DNA of 64,000 nucleotides from Cytospora piceicola (taxonomy: Eukaryota; Ascomycota; Sordariomycetes; Diaporthales; Cytosporaceae): contig JALQBC010000042.1 of the NCBI GenBank assembly GCA_023375675.1, positions 124,001 through 188,000 on the forward strand, written 5' to 3'. This document shows, in pieces, positions 13,732 to 25,269 of this stretch. Position 1 is the stretch's first letter, and the number at the start of each line of letters is the position of its first letter. The notes under the pieces are model-generated. The model was not told the origin of the DNA and did not search any database. It saw only the letters and a program-made list of their open reading frames with translations. A program made the position numbers and the translations under genes.

Positions 13732-15727
13732 GATTGCAGTTGAAAGGTATTCGAGTTGTTGGTTTGGCTTGTTGTTTGCTGAGTTTTCGTTGGTCAAGGA
13801 ATGGATGACGGTTCGCAGAAACGAAATCTATGGTGCAAGTCCAGAATGCAGTGAGAGAAAAGAAAGCTTTCTCGTCTCGTCGTCTTTTCGTCTATTACGT
13901 TTCGCGACGTGTACTGATTAAGTTAGGCCTAACTGAAAGCCTTCGGACTCCTCTGGAAGAAACAACAAATGGATTCTTCTAAAGGAAAGGAAAACTGAAC
14001 ACACGGAAAAAGGTTGATGTGGTTTGTGGTCAAAGGTTTGTGGGTGTGGGTGGGGGAAGAAGGGAGGAGGAGAGGAGAAAAGGTGGGAGGTTTGAGGTTT
14101 CGCTGGAAAAAAATCTGTTTTGAAGCCCAGGGACTCTCAGCAGACGGCGACGCTAAGTGGGAAGGCGCCACCCTGGTTGAACTGGGTTGCCCCGGTTTAG
14201 CGTGCCCAGGTGTGTGATAAATAGGTACTTCATTTCAGGGCTGAGATGTACATTATACAATGTACCTTAGTAATCTTGGAGAAATCATAGGATCTTTCCG
14301 TCAAGGTACCTCAAGTACCCCTTCTTTTCTGTTGGTCTCCTTACACTAACGACATCATCATCATCAAAAACCGAGTTTTGCGAAGGGTGGCTATCTTCTC
14401 TCTTGGGCCATGGTACAGTACAGTTTTATGGTTTACGACTCAGCATACGAAGCATCGGGCACTACGCACTTTGGTTGGGCAAGCACCACCTGGGCTGCTA
14501 GGTGGACCAGGTACTTGTCTAGGCAGGTACGTACCGCGTAGTGGGTGCCTCACCGCCTGGGGATGGGGGAGCTGCAGTATTAGTATCGTATGTACATGTC
14601 AGCCAAGAACGAATTGAGATAGGAGACAGACGTCACCACAAAGTCTCACCACACCAGATAGGCGGCGATTTGTGCTCCCTAAATGCCTACTTAGGCATAT
14701 CAATCGTCACCAGGCTACCTCACCGCCCAGTGATAATTCATATTTGAATACAGCGGGGAGAGGCTGCGGCGCATACATACTTACAGTACAAATCAGCTTT
14801 GCATCCCCCGACTGCTTATCAGCTAGTCGTCAGACTTCTGACCCATTCTGGCCTAGCAGCATGGTCAAAGCCACAAAGAAAGGTTAAACAGACTAATATA
14901 GGTTACCCCCCCCCCCAATATTGCCTATCGGATTGTTGGAGTGGTCAACGCATCTCAAGAAACGAGAGGGGTTCCAAGGCTGTTGTTGGTTCTGTCGCAA
15001 CGTGGAGTGTGACGTGAGCACCGGTGCAACCCCTGATTTCCAGCCGCATACACAAACTTTTGTCTAGCAAAGATCACGACGTATCTACCAGCGTACCACA
15101 AGTCATGGCAGTAATCGATCCGATTTTTCTTTCCTTATGCCACCAGTGATAGACGCCCACTCTCTGGTCAGTTTGGTCTACTTCAGTAGCCTCATCCCAG
15201 TTTTCACATGCTAGATCTAATCAAGTCGACCAATGAATGTACAATGTTACCTACCAAGCAGCCTATAGGCTGGTAGGTATGTAGATGGACTTTTGACTGT
15301 TGTCCTGGCCGGCATTTGGAACTACACTCCGGATCGCGCCGTCTCTTGACATCCAACCCGACTAAGACTTCGTCACCTATCAACCCCAGATTGACTCGCT
15401 CCAGTATACCTAGGTAGTTTTCAGCTCACACACACACTACATGGAGATCTGGACAAAAGCTGAAACCTCTTGCCACGCCACTCACGACCGCAACGTCATC
15501 ACGCCGCATCTGCTGCAGCCACAGTAAGATCATAGCCACATAGCCACATAGCCACATTCCTACCTAGGTAGGTAGATGACTACGTCTTCTGCAAGAGACC
15601 CAGCCAGATGCTTCATTCATCGTGATCATTTCATTTGTATGCCTCTATGGGCCTGCCAATGGTATTATACACGGAGCCCAAGTCAAGAACCGAATTCCGA
15701 AATGCGCCTTTGTCCGCGCACCCATGT
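13732..15727. other. Intergenic between DED1 5' end and PRE1 3' end
   Basis: Upstream region of DED1 with purine/pyrimidine-biased tracts near 14.05-14.1 kb. It holds an 11-C run at 14906-14916, a threefold CATAGCCA direct repeat at about 15531-15556, and two perfect TACCTAGGTA palindromes at 15407 and 15561. No gene seen. Confidence 0.6.
15407..15570. repeat. Two TACCTAGGTA palindromes
   Basis: Perfect copies at 15407-15416 and 15561-15570, the second followed by GGTAG. They flank the short direct repeat CATAGCCA (three copies). Confidence 0.8.
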
Positions 15728-16543
15728 CTAAGCGCTCTTCACCACCTTGTCGTCGTCAAACTCAATATCCACGATGCCGTCCTTCGTAACCGCCTTCACC
15801 GTCATGCCCTTGAAGTCGATGGGCATCCTCCTCTTCAGCTCGTCCGTACACATGTTCAGGATCTTGATACCCTGGCCGAGGGTGATGTCGGGGTGGTGGT
15901 GTTTGTCGAGGATAGAGAGACAGTAGTATCTACAATTCAGTGTATGCGTTAGTGATTGACCGGCCGACGTATAACACCAAGGGTTGCTTTAGGTGGTTAG
16001 GAGCGTACTGTGCGTAGCCGTGGGCAGCGTAGGGCAAAGAAGCCAACGACGCAAGGTAGTCCAGCCAGTACAGGCTGGGCTTGTGTGTGATGGGGTCGAC
16101 TCCTCCCAGAAGCAAGTTGACGTTGTAGGGTTTCTGTGACCGCAAGCTGGTTGCCAGCTCGCCCCGGACAAAGTGTGCGAGTGCCTTTGGCGACAGGTCG
16201 GTCTCGTTGCGCATCGAGTAGAGCTGGGCGTTTGCTTGGATGTACTCCGCGAATTGTACTGTAGGGTAACAACGACATCAGTTAGACCGCCATCGAACAT
16301 GATCATGAGTTGCTTGTTGCATGTTCGTACCGGTGTCTCCTGCCTCTCCGGAGTATGCCATCAAGGTGTGCTTGTTCAGCGACCGAGTCTTGTCGTCGGC
16401 AGCCTTCAGGACGGTAGCTCCACGCATCGCAGCCTTGGAGGCCGCGATGAGCGTGAAGTCCTTGCCTGTTATTCCCAGGAGAACCTCCCTGAGCGATGAG
16501 GTTAGTATTCAGGTTTGACTGCAGCATCGATAAATACTCACAT
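15728..16543 (-). CDS. PRE1: 20S proteasome subunit beta type-4 (Pre1)
   Basis: Four coding exons: 16543-16542, 16488-16331, 16258-16009 and 15929-15728, total 203 residues. The first coding exon is only the AT of the start codon; a 53-nt intron (GTGAGT start, TACTAAC branch-like motif, CAG end) precedes the G. The protein then reads [12 protein letters not shown], the conserved start of beta4, a non-catalytic beta subunit without an N-terminal active-site Thr. Family landmarks follow: [38 protein letters not shown] and [13 protein letters not shown]. Other introns begin GTACGA and GTACGC. All junctions preserve frame, and the final length matches the family. It is divergent from RRP9 with about 500 bp between starts. 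No other upstream ATG gives a family-like start. Confidence 0.94.
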
Positions 16544-17046
16544 GTTGTCTTTTGTTACGTGGTGAAGGGGAGAGTCTCGGTGGTGATGGGGGTTGCGTTG
16601 TTGGTCAAGCTTCCGAAGTGGTAGGTTGATACTGCGTAGTAGTAGTGGTAGCAGCTCGAGCTTCCCTTCCGGCCTACTGGCTCAGCTCGGTCAGTGCTCC
16701 AGGTTCCAAAGCAGACGACGCGGCAATCCCACGCCTAGCCTGTACCAATTGCCTGCCGGGAGAGCCACTACCTGGGCTGGCGCCTGGGCTGCTGGCTGGG
16801 CAATTCGGCCAAAATTTGACAGGGGTATAATGCTAGTACAGGGGCGCTCTGACTTATGGGTCCCGCTCTCCAAAAAAAAGTTTCTGGGAGCAGTTGTGGA
16901 AAATTTTCGAGCAGTCCAGTCCGACCGCTGTCACTTTGGAGAGAGCAACAAAAGGCAGCCATCCAGAAAGATCCATTTCACGATTTCTGGAACCTGGCCA
17001 ACCAACCCAAACCCACCTAACCCAGCCCAAGAACGACAAACCAGCC
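16544..17046. promoter_or_regulatory. Shared upstream region of PRE1 and RRP9
   Basis: About 500 bp between two divergent start codons must hold both promoters. I did not find a clear PACE-type proteasome element (GGTGGCAAA) on either strand by eye. A purine-rich part lies near 16860-16900. Confidence 0.5.
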
Positions 17047-18954
17047 ATGTCGTCCTTCTTCACGGCACCAGGCGGGCAGAAACGCAAGAGGCCTACATCA
17101 GCAGCCGACGGCCCCAAAAAAAGGATAGCGACGGGCTCGAATTCGAATGCGATTTCCAACACCAAACCGAGGACAGGAGGCGGCATAAACAAGAAACAGC
17201 AGAGGGTCGAGCGCGATGAGTCAATATCAGGCAGCGACTCGGACGACGACGACAGGCCCGGGGGCGAGGACGAGTTCAATGGGCTCAGCGAGGAGTCCTC
17301 AGGCTCTGAGGCCGAGGGGGAGACGGCGGCCGACCGCCGCATGAGGCTGGCGGAGCGGTACCTGGATAATGTGAAGCAGGAGGTGGACGAGGTGTACGGG
17401 TTCGACGCCGAGGATGTCGACCGCGACCTCATCGCCGAGAGGATGCAGGAGGACGTCGCCGAGAACAAGGGCAAGGTCTACAGGAAACTGGCCGGCGAGC
17501 TGCTGTTCGAGCAGGCCTCACATACCATCTTCCGGTGGAACTCGCAGAACGTCACGTCGATAGCCACATGCGCCCCCTACGCCTACACCGTCTCGAAGGA
17601 CATGTTCCTGGTGAAGTGGAAGCTGCAGGACCTGCCACAGTACCAGTGGCCTCAAACGACCAAGAAGAAGCCCAAGAAGCCCCCCGCACCCCCGAAGAAG
17701 AAGCCCCAGCGGATAGCATCCAGCCGAGGCGACACGAGGAAATCGAAGGACAAGACGTGGCAGGGACACACAGGCCCCATACTGAAGGTGGCAGCATCAC
17801 AGGACGGCAAGTTCGTCGTGACGGCTGGGGCAGACAGGAGGATGGTCGTGCACGACGCCGAGACGCTGAAACCGCTCCGGGCGTTCCACCAGCACCGCGA
17901 CGCCGTCACGGGCCTGGCGTTCCGCAGGGGCACCAACCAGCTCTACTCGTGCTCCAAGGACCGCACCGTCAAGGTCTGGTCCCTGAACGAGCTCGCCTAC
18001 GTCGAGACGCTGTTCGGCCACCAGGACCACGTCGTGGACATTGACGCCCTGGCGCACGAGCGGTGCATCAGCGTCGGCGCGCGGGACCGCACCGCCAGGC
18101 TGTGGAAGGTGGCCGAGGAGACGCAGCTCGTCTTCCGCGGCGGCGGGCCCGGCTCGTCCGAGAAGAAGAAGGACAAGGCGGCGCTGACCATCGACCCCCT
18201 GTCCAACGCCCACGAGGGCAGCATGGACCGGATCGCCATGCTTGACGAGGAGCTGTTCGTGACGGGCAGCGACAACGGCTCCATCGCCCTGTGGAGCACC
18301 CAGAAGAAGAAGCCCCTCTTCACCCTGGCCCGCGCCCACGGCGTCGAGCCCGCCTTGACGCTCGAGAAGGCCTCGGGCGAGAAGAACCCGGACCCGTCCG
18401 TCATACCTCCTCCCCAGCCCCGCTGGATCACAGCCCTCAAGGCCATACCCTACTCCGACATCATCCTGAGCGGCAGCTGGGACGGCTACGTGCGCGTGTG
18501 GAAGCTGAGCGAGGACAAGAGGCGGCTCGAGCGTGTCGGCGTGCTGGGCGCAGATACGGACGAGGACGGCAACGTCGTGTCGCACCACCCCCAGGAGCAG
18601 TTCCCCGATAAAGCACAGGCCAACGGCGCCGCCGCCGCCGACTCACCCTCAGCATCGTCCCCGAAGCAGGACGAGAAGGAGAAGTCGCCCTCGCCCACGC
18701 CGGACTCGGCCCTCGGCCTGGTCAAGGGCGTCGTCAACGACATATCGACGTTCGAGCGGGGCGAGAGGGGCAAGGACGGGCTGTGCGTCGTCATCGCGCT
18801 CGGCAAGGAGCACCGCTTGGGGCGGTGGAAGAAGCTGCAGGGCGGGCGGAACGGCGCCATGGTGTTTGAGGTGCCGAGGGCGCAAAAGGCAGTGGCCGCC
18901 CAGGCCAACGGTGTCGAGGAGGTACCAGCTGCCGTTGGGGCGACGGAGGCATAA
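17047..18954 (+). CDS. RRP9: U3 snoRNP-associated WD40 protein RRP9
   Basis: Single exon, 635 residues. The start MSSFFTAPG was chosen over an upstream in-frame Met at 16894, because the upstream 51 codons read like leader sequence. An N-terminal basic, nuclear-localisation-like segment (KKRIATG) is followed by a very acidic stretch and the conserved segment near ERMQEDVAENKGK. WD40 repeats occupy most of residues 160-620, including HTGPILKVAASQDGKFVVTA, LYSCSKDRTVKVWSL and CISVGARDRTARLWKV. The RCxS.G.RD.T.R.WK...E.QLVFRG signature identifies Rrp9/U3-55K, which binds the B/C motif of U3 snoRNA and is needed for 18S rRNA processing. A Lys/Pro-rich insertion (about 200-240) and a long Ala/Ser-rich insertion near 530-560 are lineage features. 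The 3' end faces ULP2. Confidence 0.93.
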   Translation: MSSFFTAPGGQKRKRPTSAADGPKKRIATGSNSNAISNTKPRTGGGINKKQQRVERDESISGSDSDDDDRPGGEDEFNGLSEESSGSEAEGETAADRRMRLAERYLDNVKQEVDEVYGFDAEDVDRDLIAERMQEDVAENKGKVYRKLAGELLFEQASHTIFRWNSQNVTSIATCAPYAYTVSKDMFLVKWKLQDLPQYQWPQTTKKKPKKPPAPPKKKPQRIASSRGDTRKSKDKTWQGHTGPILKVAASQDGKFVVTAGADRRMVVHDAETLKPLRAFHQHRDAVTGLAFRRGTNQLYSCSKDRTVKVWSLNELAYVETLFGHQDHVVDIDALAHERCISVGARDRTARLWKVAEETQLVFRGGGPGSSEKKKDKAALTIDPLSNAHEGSMDRIAMLDEELFVTGSDNGSIALWSTQKKKPLFTLARAHGVEPALTLEKASGEKNPDPSVIPPPQPRWITALKAIPYSDIILSGSWDGYVRVWKLSEDKRRLERVGVLGADTDEDGNVVSHHPQEQFPDKAQANGAAAADSPSASSPKQDEKEKSPSPTPDSALGLVKGVVNDISTFERGERGKDGLCVVIALGKEHRLGRWKKLQGGRNGAMVFEVPRAQKAVAAQANGVEEVPAAVGATEA

Positions 18955-19615
18955 AATTGCATAGCATTGTAGAATTGTAAAAAGATTCAAAGATGAAAAG
19001 GACAGGGGGAGACACGAGAACCTCTCCCGCTGCTTACACTCACACCCGTCCGCTCGTCGTGAAAACCCCTGACTGGCTGAGTTGTCCGTCTGTTGTAATT
19101 AATAATTGTAATGGATGGATTCATGGAGATATTTGGCTACCCCCAAGATTGCTTGCTGTCTAAGATGCTACAGTAGCAAGCCCTTCATGCTCATCGTCCT
19201 GATCCCGCCCCAGAACTTCCAATGATCTCCGGCATATTCCACCTAGGACTTCCCGAGACAAACCGTGCCGTGAATCCAAACCTGTGTGTGCCCTTCAGGG
19301 AAGGTCTACGATCGCCATTCAGACTGAGGCTCCCGCCTCGCTTTAGATACACTCAGCAAATGTTCAAGATGCAAATGCGGCCATTCCTGTCTGCCTGCTC
19401 CCTTGCTTCCAAACGCCATCAAGATGCACTGCAATTAGCAAGCCATTACGCCGGGCGACGCAAACAAAAACCATAAAATAGAAACCCGCCTTTTCCCATC
19501 CGTCCATATAAGTGCAGGGGCCGAGATGAGACCTCTTGGTCAGCACCCTCCCAATTAGTGTCGGATCGAAAACCCCCACCAGCGCGGCCGCCGCTTCCTC
19601 GTCACCCAACAACCC
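18955..19615. other. Intergenic, tail-to-tail RRP9/ULP2
   Basis: Contains the 3' untranslated regions of both converging genes. AT-rich elements suited to polyadenylation follow RRP9 (near 18970-18990 and 19090-19115). No gene seen. Confidence 0.6.
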
Positions 19616-22600
19616 TTACTCAGAGGTCAGGTCGATTGTCGGGCTCGGCTTCTTCCCGTCAGGTTTGCTCCCATCGCCCTCCGTGTCTGACGACGGGATA
19701 CCCTCCCTTTTGATGACCTTGCCCTTCGCAGAGCTGTGTTGTCGGGTGCTTCCGACTCTGGATGTAGTATTCTGGAAGTAGGGGCTCTTCATGTAGGGCT
19801 TCTTGTCAACGGGCTTGCCTGGACTAACACGACCGCTCGAAGTGTCGCCCTTGTTATTGGCTGTGTCAGAACGTGCTGGTGATGACATGATTGGTTCCAA
19901 CAGTCTTTTGTCATACACACCAGGCGCAGATGTAGGCATCTTGGTGTCTGAGCTTTGTGAGGTCTGTTGTAAACCAGACGGCCTACTTGGAGCTGGAGTC
20001 TGCTTTTGCCCATCACCTTCGATCGACTTGACTATCTGTTGTGGCTTAGATCTCGGCGCGGAAACAGTCTCCGTGTCCTTCATCTCCATGCTTTCGCTAC
20101 AGTTGACAATCATGCTAGCATTGTTCATGTTGCCAACAGTATCGGGTCCGCTAGATCGTGACTGGTTCAAGGCTGCCTCTTGGCCATTGTCGGCTGATTG
20201 CGGAGGTGAACTATGAATGTCTCGCGGAACTGATCTCGCTTTCTTGTTGGCATTGCGAAAAGGACTGATCTTGGCCACGGGGGATGTCTCCTGACGGGAC
20301 TGGACATCTGAGGCAGATGCCGACACAGGCGACTGCTTAGTTGGTTGTTCACTGGAAGCTTGGGCGTGAGCCTTCGCGGAAGTTGTCCCAGAGTTCTGTG
20401 GCTTGGGTGGTTGTTTTCGGCTGGCCAAGGCTTTCTGGCGCCTCTTGTTTTCTTCCCCGTCCTGGTATTCCTTCTGAAGCTTGAATATGAGTTCCCGAAT
20501 CTCGCTGCGCAGTTCAGGTGCGTTGACATCCCAATCACGCTTTTCTGATTGCAAAATCCTTCTTGTAAATCTGTCGGGGTCTTTCATTAACTCCTGCATG
20601 TAGCCAAGCAGATAGACACCGCAATCCGTAAAATTTGGCTGGCACGGTATGTCCCGTGCATGCGTCCCGAACGCACCGGGGATTTTAACCTCCAGACCCT
20701 TTTTGTGTTTAATTTCTTTGCATAGGTATATCTTGAGCGCTGTGACGACCGAAGAATGTGGCCCACCCAGGGAATCGAGAGTGATGACTTTCGGGGCTTT
20801 GGGATCATACTTGCGGGAGGCTGTGCCTTTTTTTACTGGTTTCGAGGTCTTTGCATCAGATGGATTGCCGTCCTCTTTTGGAGGATTCGCTGTCGAATCG
20901 ACCACTTCATCATCAATCGAAATATGACTAACATCAGCAGCAATTCTCGTCAGAGACGCATCAGCCATGCTCTGAGCACCGCCTCCCTCCTGGCCGCGTT
21001 CCCCCCCTGGAGCGGCAACCTCTGGTTCTGATTCGGGCTCCTCTTTGAGTAGCAGGCCGTTCGCGTTGCAGATGATGGCAAGGTACCAGTGCGCGTTTTC
21101 ATTGATGGGTACAATGATGTAATTGAATGCAAGCAAATCAATCTTAGCAGTCCAGTTCTTGACTCCGTCATAATTGATCTCGCCTTTTTTCGGCTTCAGC
21201 TTGTCCCAGAAAAATGAGTTGAAAACATAGACCTTGTTTGCCAGCTGCTCGTCTTTCTTCTCCAATTGTTTGTGGAGATACTTGATGTAGAAGAAGATGA
21301 TCTCGTCATTCAGAAGCTGGCCCTCATCCAGTCGTTCAATGTCGCCTTTGCCGACCGTCGTGCGCTCGTACACAAGATCCGTCTTCCAGTCACGGACCCA
21401 GTCTCGATGATTCTTTGTCCACCTCTCAAGTACCGGAGAGGGACTCCTTTCCGTCTGCCTCGTAGATCGGAGAGTTCGCTGTGACGGCTCGTGGCCACTC
21501 AGACGCGAATGCCTTCCTGGATATATTTGCGTAGTGCCATGGCTATGTTGTTGATGACTTGAGCCGTCTTCATCCTCCACAACATCACGAATATGTTTCA
21601 CCTGGTCCGAGGTCAATACCGGGTTTGGCTCGTTTGTGGACCGAGCTGCATCGTCTCTTAAGGTGACATCAGCCTTCATCTGATCCCGAAGTGGCCTTAT
21701 TCGGATCGTGTTCTTGGATTGTCGATCTTGCGGCTGTGGCGGCCTGGCTGGAACATTTCTCTCAGCATTGCGCCTGCGCTCCAGAAGCCGGATGTCGTCG
21801 GCATGTTTGGTGACCGAGGGCTGCGGGTGCTTCCGCATGTTGTTGTTTATGATCTGTTCAAGATTGAGTTGCATCGCATCTGACAGTTCGACGCTGCTTA
21901 TAGTTAGCAAATTGTTTGTATGCCCATGAAGTATGAAACTCACATTTCTGATCCGCTACTATCATTGTGGATTTGACCATTGGCCTCACAACATAAGCGG
22001 ATGAATTCCTGAACATCCTGGGAAGTCTTGAACATCACATACAGAACCGGCCCTGCCCGGAGTGTTGCAGCGTGGTCTTTCGACTTCGATATCTTGACAA
22101 TGGCGGAGTTGGGGTTGCTTGTGATTTTCTGGATCGTGGCAATGTTTGGTGTTATCCACTCAAGCTCGGGAATCACCTTGCCCGTATCATCAACAGCTTC
22201 GAAGTGCCACTTCTTATCTGTGGTGAGAGGGCCCACCAGACGACACGGCCTGGTGCTTGCGCCTGCCATGTTTTCCTGCATGGTCCCGTCTTCGGCTGGA
22301 TATATGTAAGTCGGCCCGCAAACAGCTTTAGTGATGCAAAGCGCTTCGCGTCCGCCTTGGGTATGCGTAGTTTTGGAGCTGAACTGCGTCCTCTGCATGT
22401 CGGCTCTACTCGAAACTTCAGGCCGCCGTTTCGGTACATGATTGCGTTTCCACTCATCTTCATCAACTTCAGCCGCTCGTTTCCTTCCTGTATTGGCTTG
22501 TTCCTCAGGGGGTCTTTGGTTCTGCTTCGCGGGTTGAGGCTGGGATACAGATGGCAGTAGCGCAATTGGGTCGTCGTCGCTGGATGGATCTGGCACCGCA

Positions 22601-23172
22601 AATGTCGACGCGGTATAGACTGAACCAGTCCGTCCGTTGGTTCCAGATAATTCTTTAAGAATTGTCACGTCTTCATCGTCCTGTATGGGGTCGCTCCTGT
22701 CCATGTCTCGGAGTTGCTGAAGCGAGCGTTTCGAGTTGTACGCACTTGATGGTGTAGTCTTTCGTGGGTGTCCCAGCAGACCATCCAAGGAGCCGTTTGA
22801 TAGGTGGTTCCCAGGCTTATGTCTCGCTCTTGTTTTGTTGCGCACTCTGGTCGTCTGTTCAACGCTTCGTAGCTCGCCCACTTCTACGCCACTAGAACGT
22901 CTATTGCCACTGGATCGTACACTCTGACTGTCCTGGGGCCCTTTCCTGTAGGTGCTGCCGGCTAAGTGAGGCTGGTCAGCCACTTCAGAGCTGCTAGGTA
23001 CCGAATAAGCATCGTGGTTCGCGTCATCCTCGGTTCGTTGTCGCTTGGGGGGCTTTGTGAGAAGGGCGACGTCGCTGGTACGTTTTGCTAGGGCCAATTG
23101 TGGTGCTGGCGGAGGAGGTTGGCCCCTTAGTCTGTCCCCAGTCCAGAAATGATCCTTGATCTTTTTTATCAT
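19616..23172 (-). CDS. ULP2: Ulp2-type SUMO protease (C48 family), core exons
   Basis: Two large exons joined by a short intron (donor GTGAGT at 21943, acceptor TAAG or CAG at 21897 or 21894). The coordinates given start at MIKKIKDHFW (23172), but the gene probably extends further upstream (see next entry). The N-terminal exon carries a degenerate PH-like region with low-complexity linkers. The protease domain begins with a WTKNHRDWVRDWKT-like segment and shows the catalytic His in NAHWYLAI, Asp in VITLDSLGG, and the Gln plus Cys in PCQPNFTDCGVYLLGYM. The long C-terminal tail is Ser/Pro-rich and ends PTIDLTSE, which looks like a SUMO-interacting motif. The family removes SUMO, especially poly-SUMO chains, in the nucleus. 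Total length of about 1,170 residues from this start fits Ulp2 better than Ulp1. Confidence 0.9.
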
Positions 23173-23191
23173 CGTGGTCGCTTCTGGCTTC

Positions 23192-23909
23192 CTGGTGGAA
23201 ACTCAGCAGGTAATCGTTCAGAGGGTCACGGGAGGACGTACCCATAGTCGGGAAATGTATTTTTGTTGGACCAATACCTCTCAAAAGGGTCCCTGTCAAA
23301 TGCTCAGCCCCACTCCCCAATAGTTCAATGTGAGGCTTCCAATGTACCATGGAGGGATCTTGGATGCGTGAATATGGGCATCCACCGGTGCAGTCGTTGT
23401 CTCGTCGCGATCGGCTTGCGTATTGGATTGTGCGACTTCGGAGGGTAGTCTGTTTTATCGTGAATCGCGGTGCCCGGAACGCCTACATGCCGAAACTTAC
23501 AGGCTTGCTTGCGTCCCAGAACAGCCTGTCTTGACCACACCAGACGCGGATGTAGAGGGTCGAAGGGAAGAGTGAGGTGGTTGTGGAGATCGCTGGAGGT
23601 AAATGAACGAAGGTCAGTCAGTTGGAAGTGGTCATGCTCCGTCGCAATCTTGGGTACTTTTTTTTGACAGGCGTGAGAAAGGGACCTTGCAAGTTGCAAC
23701 GACCAAACAGCCATCCCAGCTAGTGCTCCACTAATTTTGGGGCCAATGGATCTGAACATGTGCTGGAACATTGAACCTGGAACCAGGCCATCCCCACTGA
23801 AGTCTGCCGACTTCCAGTGGCCCCCACGACCACCCGACCCGCCCGCATACCAACCGTTGACCTCCAGTCTTGCCTCACGCCCAACAATGCGTGCCACTTT
23901 GTAACCCAT
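23192..23909 (-). other. Probable 5' exons of the ULP2 gene (tentative)
   Basis: Splice signals upstream allow the ULP2 frame to be extended. An intron 23241-23192 (GTACGT to CCAG, 50 nt) joins a short exon 23302-23242 containing DPFERYWSNKNTFPDYG. A 198-nt intron starting GTAAGT (23500) precedes it, behind an exon 23592-23501 entered through CTCCAG. A further donor near 23685 (GTCCCT) would link to an exon beginning at one of several Met codons (23909, 23771 or 23759). An alternative tiny first exon MDEKR followed by GTGAGT lies near 23990. Phases are consistent, but no homologue could be checked. Alternatively this is 5' leader and the protein starts at 23172. Confidence 0.45.
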
Positions 23910-25269
23910 GGATGGCTCACATATGAATCGATAACTTAAGCTTGAAACTCAGTCATTAACTGAAAATTTTACTCACCCGTTTCTCGTCCATCGTGCGTCA
24001 TCACAGCTGTCCTGGACCCCAATTCGGTTTCAAGTACACTTAGGAAGAAAGCTCGCTAGCAATCCAAGAGGACTTCGGGGATGGATTGGCCTTATACAAA
24101 CGGCTGGTTCTGAACTCAACATTATATCTTCGGCTGCATTGGAACAAACACCAGATGTAGGGTTCTCATACAAAAGCTTTAGGTGAACAATGGAAGGACA
24201 GGTGCAGATGTTACAAAAGGGAGAAAGGGGGGGAGTAGATTACTCTGTGTGGACAAGAGCAAAGTCACAACAAATATGCTCTGCAGCCAATACCGTAGGC
24301 ATAGCTACCTACTAAGTACCTAGGCAATTACGTACGGTATTCAACCCCTGTAATAGCATGTCTTCCTGACAACGAATATCTATTCTATTCCCGGGGATAT
24401 ATAAGTAGTCTATACAGAAGGTTCCAATAGCTAACCCTGGGGATTTTGAACGGTTTTTATCAGCACCTCTCGTATTCATATTCTGTCAATACCACCGACA
24501 CGGAGCCAATATTTGTAATGATAGAAAATTTACATTTCTCTGGTTTACCTATATCCTGTCTCAGGGGTATACAAATTATAAGAGACCAGATAAACGGTGT
24601 CATGAGGAATTTACAAAGATTCATCGTTGCCATGCCCGCACTACGCTCCAGGTTCAAATGTTTACATTGAAATCACGAATATAAGAATTCGGCAACGCTC
24701 CGATATATCATATTCCATCGGTTCACGGCCCATTTCAAACATCTAGGGTGACCACCGAACCCTCTGTCACTCTATGAATGTATGTGACCTCATTTCCAGA
24801 GCTTGAACGCCGCTTTTATGCATGTACTTACAGTACACCACCGGTCAAGGGATTTGTTCGAAATTGATCTACTTTCTAAGAGTGCTTGCAATCGACACCA
24901 AGAGGCAATGAATGTCACAACTCCACTTAGACTACCATGATTGGATTTCGAAAATGTTACCCCCATGAGAGAAAGCAGGCACCAGGAAGTTGAGCTCAGG
25001 AACCAAACAGATTCAAATCTGTTTTGGATTGCTATTGGGCGGCCTCTTGTTGAGCTGGTTCAGTCTATCGGTCGATCCCGGAGATGGGGCTGTTGTCCGC
25101 TGACTCTAACGTTGAAAGGGACCCGAAAGATGCGGTATTGCTGTCTACATAGTGGTAGACTTCAGTGTTGCCACCATGCCCGCGTATATATATAACGAGA
25201 TTTATATATGTACAGCTTATAAGCATGTATACATCTCCAGGTCCCCTCATAATGATCTTTCTCTCCCCC
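23910..25269. other. Intergenic upstream of ULP2, downstream of sphingomyelinase gene
   Basis: No supported gene. The left part is the ULP2 upstream region. The middle is relatively AT-rich (about 24.4-24.7 kb). An imperfect copy of the palindrome, TACCTAGGCA, lies at 24317, and a TATATATATA tract near 25190 is close to the 3' end of the sphingomyelinase-like gene. Confidence 0.55.

Noticed and set aside
17797..18588. 263-codon minus-strand frame opposite RRP9
   Set aside because: Opposite a clear WD40 protein; composition (His/Val/Leu/Gly-rich) is that of an antisense shadow.
25180..25215. TATATATATA tract as a promoter TATA box
   Set aside because: It lies downstream of the 3' end of the nearest gene, so a 3'-end or simple AT-rich role is more likely.
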